Below, piece after piece: positions 57,159 through 64,000 of a stretch of 64,000 nucleotides of DNA. The position numbers were made by a program, and so were the translations under genes. How positions within the stretch are numbered: position 1 is the stretch's first letter; each line of letters opens with the position of its first letter. The notes under the pieces were generated by a model. That model did no database searches, was not told the origin of the DNA, and worked only from the letters and a program-made list of their open reading frames with translations. The DNA comes from Heliocidaris tuberculata (Eukaryota > Echinodermata > Echinoidea > Camarodonta > Echinometridae): contig CM046844.1 of NCBI GenBank assembly GCA_025618425.1, forward strand, positions 4,527,177 through 4,591,176, given 5' to 3'.

Positions 57159-57789
57159 AGAAAGTTGCTATTACAAGCATTATTTATGATATTTTCCATG
57201 TCATGATCATGACGACATAAATGGCTTCCCGAGTCCGCCTTCTCTTTCTGTCTCGGGTCGTTCACAGTGGACAAACATTATTCAGGATGGTATCTATCAT
57301 GAAAGCTCACTGTCAATCAATTCCGTATTTTGAAAAACGTGTCCGTCCTTGTATTTCTTTATAGCCTTTAAGGTTTGAAAACCATTGATTTCATGTGTTA
57401 TTCGAGTTACATACCTTATTCAGACAAGATAATACAATTGCCGAAATGAACAGGTTTTTGTAGCAAGATGACAAAAATTCTTGCAACCTGTACAAATAAA
57501 TTCAGATTGGTTTCTAAATTTAATGAAGAACCTGTGACAGCTCGGTTGAATTGAATATATTGAAACGTGAATCAGAATTTCACCTTTTAAAGGTTTTTAG
57601 ACGTAATTCCATCATACACATATGTAGCTTTGACCCATATTCGCTGCAGATATGGGATTTTTACAATACGTTTTGGAAACTCCGGTGCTCAGTCATCCGT
57701 GGAAAAAACATTATGAATCAAGGTAATTTAGGTTACTGCTTAATATCAAATATATTTGAGGGTCATAGAGATTGTACATTTCATGTGCC
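57159..57789. other. no gene recognised
   Basis: AT-rich DNA to the right of the gap without exon-like signals. Confidence 0.4.
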
Positions 57790-57905
57790 CCTTCACTTTT
57801 TTGAGTAGACACGCTAAAAAAATCTCGGAAAAAAGGCTCGAAAATTGTCATTAATGAGTGAAATCAGATCCGCCCCCCCCCCCCCCCCCCACTTTCAAAA
57901 AACGC
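57790..57905. repeat. poly-G dispersed repeat, inverted copy
   Basis: It shares TTTTTTGAGTAGACACG, GGCTCGAAAATTGTCATTAA and a C-run with 22355-22500. It is the reverse complement of the 2392-2733 units. Confidence 0.65.
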
Positions 57906-58018
57906 GTTTGATACAAATCTACCGAGCTTGAGTATATACATACTGATACGTTTGCCTTCAATTTATTTATAAGCCATTCGGATTAGTCTCATATAAAACT
58001 ATTTTCCCCTGGCTATAC

Positions 58019-59124
58019 CAGTGGCGTATCTACGGGAGTGGCATGCAGGGGCGCGTCTCCCGGACGGCACTTGAAGGGGGAGCACAAAAAAAAAAAAAAA
58101 AAAAAAAAAAACGCGAAAGAAAGAAGGAAAAAGAGGAGAAAATGAAGAAAAATTATTATCATCAAGGATTTTGCGCCCTCATCCAGAGGTTAAATTCATT
58201 AGAAGTGCAGTTTTGAGGGTTTAAAAAGCCCGATGGCTTTGCTTCATCGCATATGTTGCATGCTCCAGGATCTCGTAATTTCGCGCCCCAGTACAGGATT
58301 TACAATGTAGTTTTATAAATTGCGTTTTTAAAGGTTTCAAAGTTTTAAAAATAAATAAAATGTAATTCTTGTTTCTTTGCTCGCTATCATGTAAGTTTCA
58401 TCACCCTTTTGTCATGTTTGTTAAATATTGCGCTACAGTATAGGATAAAGTGTATAAGATAGTATTTGCAAAGTTTCAGTTACAACATTTTGAAAGAACT
58501 CCTTTCGGTAGGAGTGTCGATCCGTGTTCATGATTGGGGGGGGGGGGGGGGGGGGTGTGAGAGGGGGTATCCCCCCTCCCACATCAGGGACTTTTTCAAA
58601 AATCTGTCTCTAAAACTTGCGTTTTAGAGCATCCAAAATGGTTTTTAATAAAAAGAAGGAATGCACGGATCTACACCAATGGACAGAACCCCTTAATTGA
58701 GAATAACAATACGAGCTAACGAATTTTCTTCGATATTTTCGCATTGAAATTATGTCATTTCTTAATATTTCCTTACTTCTAATCATTAACGAATGTGAGG
58801 GTATTTCAAGATCAAACATAAGATTTGGATTATTATTAGTTATTAGTATCATGATTCTTCTTTATTTTATCCAAATTGGGGGGATGATAATGCAGGTCAT
58901 CCCCCCCCCCCCACCCCGGATCGACACCCATGCCTGGATAAAATGAATAATAAAATGCTTTTGGGGGGTTAAAAATGTAAAGAAAAAAATATATACAGCT
59001 CGTTGGCTCGCTCGCTTTGCTCCCTTGCTTGTACAATAACGTAGATAAGTTTGGGCAGGTGGGGGGGGGGGGGGGGGCGCAACTTCATTGTTTTCTCCGG
59101 GCGCCGTTTCTAGATACGCCACTG
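58019..59124. mobile_element. hAT-like element with CAGTGGCGTATCTA ends, composite
   Basis: It starts CAGTGGCGTATCTACGG and ends TAGATACGCCACTG. Flanks GGCTATAC and TGCTATGG are only partly alike, so the target duplication has decayed. Inside, GTGTCGATCC (about 58514) and GGATCGACAC (about 58918) form a second inverted pair next to G- and C-runs, suggesting a nested element at about 58512-58930. Confidence 0.6.
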
Positions 59125-59345
59125 CTGCTATGGGTCTACACCCCACTTAGCATGGGTAATTGTCACCAGAGCAAAATTAATCACTATGTTAAATTGCTAT
59201 GAATTTTGGCGCATTCAACAATTAATTGCCTTCATATCTTTTGAGCAGCTAACTAGAATAGCTGAAGACAGTACGTTTTGGAGAACCTGTGTCTCAAGAT
59301 CCATCACATTGTCGACCCAACGGCCTCCAAGCTATCGGAAACCGA

Positions 59346-60339
<994 letters not shown>

Positions 60340-60420
60340 ATCCCACCATTACCTTTATCACCACCATCATCACCACCACCACCACCACCACCACCACCAC
60401 CACCACCATCATCATCATAA
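60340..60420. repeat. (CAC)n/(ATC)n microsatellite
   Basis: Trinucleotide CAC/CAT run giving poly-His, poly-Pro or poly-Ser artefact frames. Confidence 0.95.
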
Positions 60421-60741
60421 TTTAATAATATTAATATCACATACTTATAGTGTGCATATCATATGTACCTATGTGCTATAATGGAATGAAAGTAAGCAAA
60501 AAGGATAGAGAAGATTAAGAAGCGTGAGATACACTCAACATACTTCCTCTAGTTACCTGTTAAGTGCAATATTTTCAATTCTAAGGCTGTTCTTGAAAAT
60601 GTTGACCGAAATTGCATGGTTTATGGGATCAAATGAGGAAGAATACTAATACTTATCATCATTATCGTCATCATCACCTTCTCCACCCCCCCCCCCCCCC
60701 ATCTCCCAGTCCTAAAGATGAACAGACGGCACTAATTGTAT

Positions 60742-61556
60742 GATGTAGGCAGTGGCGTATTTAGGTATTCTGCGCCCGGGGCAAACTATCATATCTGCGC
60801 CCCCCCCCCCTACCTCCCCCCATGCCCAAACTCAGATTAATGAGCGTCTTTAATTCAGAAATGATGGCACTACATGTAAAAGAGTTTTGATGCACATAAC
60901 CTGGGGTTGTTAGCCCAAATTTGATGAGTTATTGTATATGCGAGGGAGTAACGCGACCGAGCAGCAGTTTTTTTTTTTCCTTTTCACCCCTCAAATTGAA
61001 ATTTTTTATGTAGGCCTATTTTACCCTTACAAAAAAAAAAAAAAAAAAAATCCAAGGGAATACAGCAACCTAGCAATAGATTAAAAAAATTTTTTTTTTG
61101 AACATTCCTATTTTTGGGGGAGTAAAATGAATGAAAAACCCTGACAAAATATATTTGAGGAATTGAGTAAGGCAAGTGCAAGGCAACTTTATGATTTCTT
61201 TCGAATGTTCTACACTAGTGCTTTCTATGCACTTATATCACAGGGGTGCAAAATTGAACAAGCTCCTGCCTTATGCAGTGGGGGGGGGGGGGGGGGGGGG
61301 GGGGAGGGGGGCAAAGCAACTAGAGTCAATTAATGGTTAACACTTTAAAAACGCCATTAGGGGCACAAAATAGCTAGATTTTGAACATAATTATGCAAAG
61401 GAGCAAAGCGACTGAGCTATAGAAAAATTTTGCATTTCAAACCCTTTTATAAAACACAATTTCTTATGCATTTTGTCTTGTATTTCTCCCCCTTTTCTTT
61501 CTTACTTTTGCGTTTTTTGCGCCCCCGCCCCCCGTAGATACGCCACTGGATGTAGG
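60742..61556. mobile_element. non-autonomous hAT element with perfect 8-bp duplication
   Basis: The element is 60750-61548. It begins CAGTGGCGTATTTAGG and ends GTAGATACGCCACTG. GATGTAGG stands at 60742-60749 and again at 61549-61556. The interior contains poly-C and poly-G runs, TGCGCCCCC blocks and no transposase. Confidence 0.85.
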
Positions 61557-61847
61557 AAGGCTTTTGTGTCAGCACATTTTTACATCTAAGTCTAAGCCCT
61601 TGGATATTGTACTACACTTTGAAAATGTTTGTTTCTGTTTTCATCATAAGCATGTTAAAGTAGATATTCATTGATTTTTAAAACTGACTTAAGTTTCATT
61701 ATTGCGTAGGTGAAGCTTAGACCGGACAAGTTTGTCAAAATTCGACGCTTGCAAACATTCGAAGTAATGATTATTATCAATTACAAATTGCTAAAATACA
61801 GCCCCGACATAGTACCTGAACAGTTCTCCGAAAGCCGCTGAAATGTG

Positions 61848-62405
61848 TGACGTCAAAGACAGGACGTTAATTGCACAAGCAGACGATGTCCCATAACATC
61901 TCACATATTTTCAGTGCCTGTTTTGTCATCTTCTCTTCAGTTATTTCACTTCACTAGCATTAGTCTATTATGTTTAATACATATATTGCCTCACTCTAAA
62001 ACCCGTGCATGGGTTTATTTGGATGGAAAATGAAGCGTTACAAGAATAAAGGAATCAGTTGCTTGTAAACAAAATAGGCGCCATTGCATTCACAGCTGCA
62101 TACACCGCTGGACGTTCGGCGTTGAAGGAGGGATGAATACCGTCCTTGCAATCATTCAGCGGGCTTTTCAATTTGAAAGTGTGGTTTCTTTGATTGTTCA
62201 TTAACCCTCGTCCTATATATTTACAAACAAAAGATTTCAGTAATCAGAATCTGTTTCATTCCCATTTTAGAATGGTGTGAAATATGGGCACGTTTGAATA
62301 CACTAAATTCTTTATAATTTGAGAAATAACTGCACCGCACTTATGTTCATTCTTTATGGGACGTCGTCTGCTTGGACAGGATTGTTCCCTTTATTGACGT
62401 CATTG
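61848..62405. repeat. widely spaced inverted repeat
   Basis: The left arm (61848-61896) contains GTGACGTCAAAGACAGGACG and AAGCAGACGATGTCCCATAA. The right arm (62354-62405) contains TTATGGGACGTCGTCTGCTT and TTGACGTCAT. Arms of ~50 bp are separated by ~460 bp. It may be a small DNA transposon whose outer ends were not found. Confidence 0.6.
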
Positions 62406-62737
62406 AAACATTATTTTTTTGGCGAAGCGCTTGTATATCGCAGATGCTGGGAGGTAGTTTTATTTGTATTATTGTTTAATTACCTGATATGTAGTTGACT
62501 TTAAACTGATACGATTGCTATCTGTTAACTTGCCAGTTTCTAGTGATACATTATTTATATTTGTGATTTTCTTTGAATGTGTACTTTAACAAACCTCATG
62601 ACCATATGCATACAGACACATCTTTATGGGGAGGGGGGGGGGGGGGGGGGGGGGGATATTCGGGCACCGCGCTGCCCAAATATGAGGTGGTGCTTGCCCG
62701 AATATTGGAATGTTAGAAATCATCTGGGGGCTGCAGC

Positions 62738-62768
<31 letters not shown>

Positions 62769-64000
62769 ACCTTGTACACCTGAGACTGTGTATTCTAATG
62801 GTCAGAACTATCAGTTCAATTTTCCATCTGTCTCTGTTAATTATGGATTTTAAACTTCTGGCAATTCCATTTAGGAGATGTCACTTTACTGAAACTCAGT
62901 TTATATTATGACCACAACTCAAAACTAATACAAATGTTAATTAGCACAAAATCAATTACACATTGTCATCAGCATTCATTCTTAAGAAACCAATATTTAG
63001 AACAAACGATTACATTCACCAGTTTATTGCATAAGAAAATTGTCTTACAATTTATTTACAAGGAAATAGAAAGAAATTTACCACAAAATACATACAATGT
63101 TCGACAAGATAGTGAAGCAGGAGAAACTAGTGAACAATGTCAGGTGACCCAGAAACATGACTAAACCCAGGGCCAACCCATAAAGATACAAACCTTCATT
63201 GTAACTTTTATTAATGTCAATAATTATTTAACCCAGACTACTGATGTTTGCTTATCAGCAGCAAAATACACATTTGTGAATAATAAACATTATATCTCAC
63301 ATACCATGAATCTTGCAACACGATTGGTCAAAATCAGGTCACACGACAAAGGATAGATTGTCATTGTAGCCATTGTAGGAATGGTAAATACTGTCCCACA
63401 TGAAAAAGTCTCTTTTTTGCTGATGCCACATACACACTAAGTCAATGGTCACGGTTTTGCAAAATATCAGTGTTCTTATATTGGAGTTTTAAATGCACAA
63501 TCACATATGTATAGGCCATTGTGGCATAGGACTATGCAAAGATGGTGTGCCGATAGTTAAGGGTTCCATAAGAATTCAACAATTCTGTACATGCGTGGAT
63601 CTTGCTGAATAAATATCTAGGTCAGCGTAACTTTACTAAAAGCATTGTCAATGAAGAATACATAGCAAATAATCACTGCCTTTAATATTCGGTGGATGGG
63701 TGCACAAACTATGCTTGCCTCGGTCTTGGTGATCTTGAGGACCATACTTGGCACATGATCTTCTCTTGCTGCAAGTGGCTTGAGATGTTAGAAGCCCTGA
63801 GATTTGCTTAATACCTGGCCATCTTTCTTTATTAAAATAACAATGTGTTTGCTCAAATTTTGAAGAGAAATATGGCAAACTTTGTGTCTGAAATGATATA
63901 AGACTAATCAGTAAATGAATAGTAAAGGAAATCTTGTTCAATTTTTAAGTCAAATCTTAGGGTTGCAGATATTTAGCGCCCCATCGTACTACAATTTTCA
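62406..64000. other. no gene recognised
   Basis: Poly-G (62630-62655) and poly-C (62738-62753) tracts bracket a ~90-bp inverted repeat of the GGGCA/TGCCC type. A minus-strand open stretch at 63941-63648 (97 codons) lacks splice or composition support. Confidence 0.4.

Noticed and set aside
56472..57274. Long frames on both strands at 56.5-57.3 kb
   Set aside because: They exist only because the 500-N gap contains no stop codons.
63648..63941. 97-codon minus-strand frame
   Set aside because: No recognisable motif, splice site or homologue. It may be a UTR or chance. Not called.

Overview
The window looks like nuclear DNA of an invertebrate deuterostome, most likely a sea urchin or a close relative. 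This is an inference. It is AT-rich, its genes are split by phased GT-AG introns, it has long G/C homopolymer tracts and dense non-autonomous transposons, and its genes have vertebrate-like orthologues. There is no bacterial or viral gene organisation. A 500-N assembly gap lies at 56659-57158.

Four protein-coding loci can be supported. (1) A copine-type von Willebrand A protein on + (10565-14998, five coding exons, 373 aa) has an N-terminal membrane segment. A TATA/CRE-like candidate promoter and a possible non-coding first exon lie about 4 kb upstream. (2) An unrecognised basic protein on - (17515-19908; terminal exon clear, one further exon likely, 5' end not found). (3) A long coiled-coil protein on + (26888-38331, 13 coding exons, 695 aa) matches LEKR1 in its N-terminal Cys motif, composition and length. 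(4) PCLAF/PAF15, the PCNA clamp-associated factor, on - (43062-47889, four exons, 149 aa) keeps the H3-like N-terminus, the two ubiquitin-acceptor lysines, the PIP box and the KEN box. An E2F-type site lies 122 bp upstream of its ATG. The genes are unrelated in function and do not form an operon-like unit.

The rest is mostly mobile and repetitive DNA. The most notable item is a Penelope-like, LTR-like cluster (28083-29085, bounded by a ~14-bp target duplication) inside LEKR1 intron 2. It holds three hammerhead-ribozyme motifs, one in the sense orientation of the host gene. Others are: a hAT MITE nested in its own family with perfect 8-bp duplications at both levels (1144-1848); a third hAT element with a perfect 8-bp duplication (60742-61556); a telomere-like repeat tract enclosed in 24-bp inverted ends (5465-5670); a 1.06-kb fold-back with a third half-copy nearby (6764-7827, 9267-9770); a 4-kb array of ~180-bp units with poly-G runs, split by a truncated LINE (49489-53437); a CACAGTG palindromic minisatellite (54061-54830); a cluster of TACGTA palindromes (49126-49310); and many short inverted-repeat elements.

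Layout: 1-10.5 kb repeats with the possible copine promoter; 10.5-15.2 kb copine gene; 15.3-20 kb MITE and minus-strand gene; 20-26.8 kb repeats; 26.9-40.2 kb LEKR1 and its 3'UTR; 40.3-43 kb sparse; 43-48 kb PCLAF; 48-64 kb tandem arrays, transposons and sequence in which no gene could be recognised.
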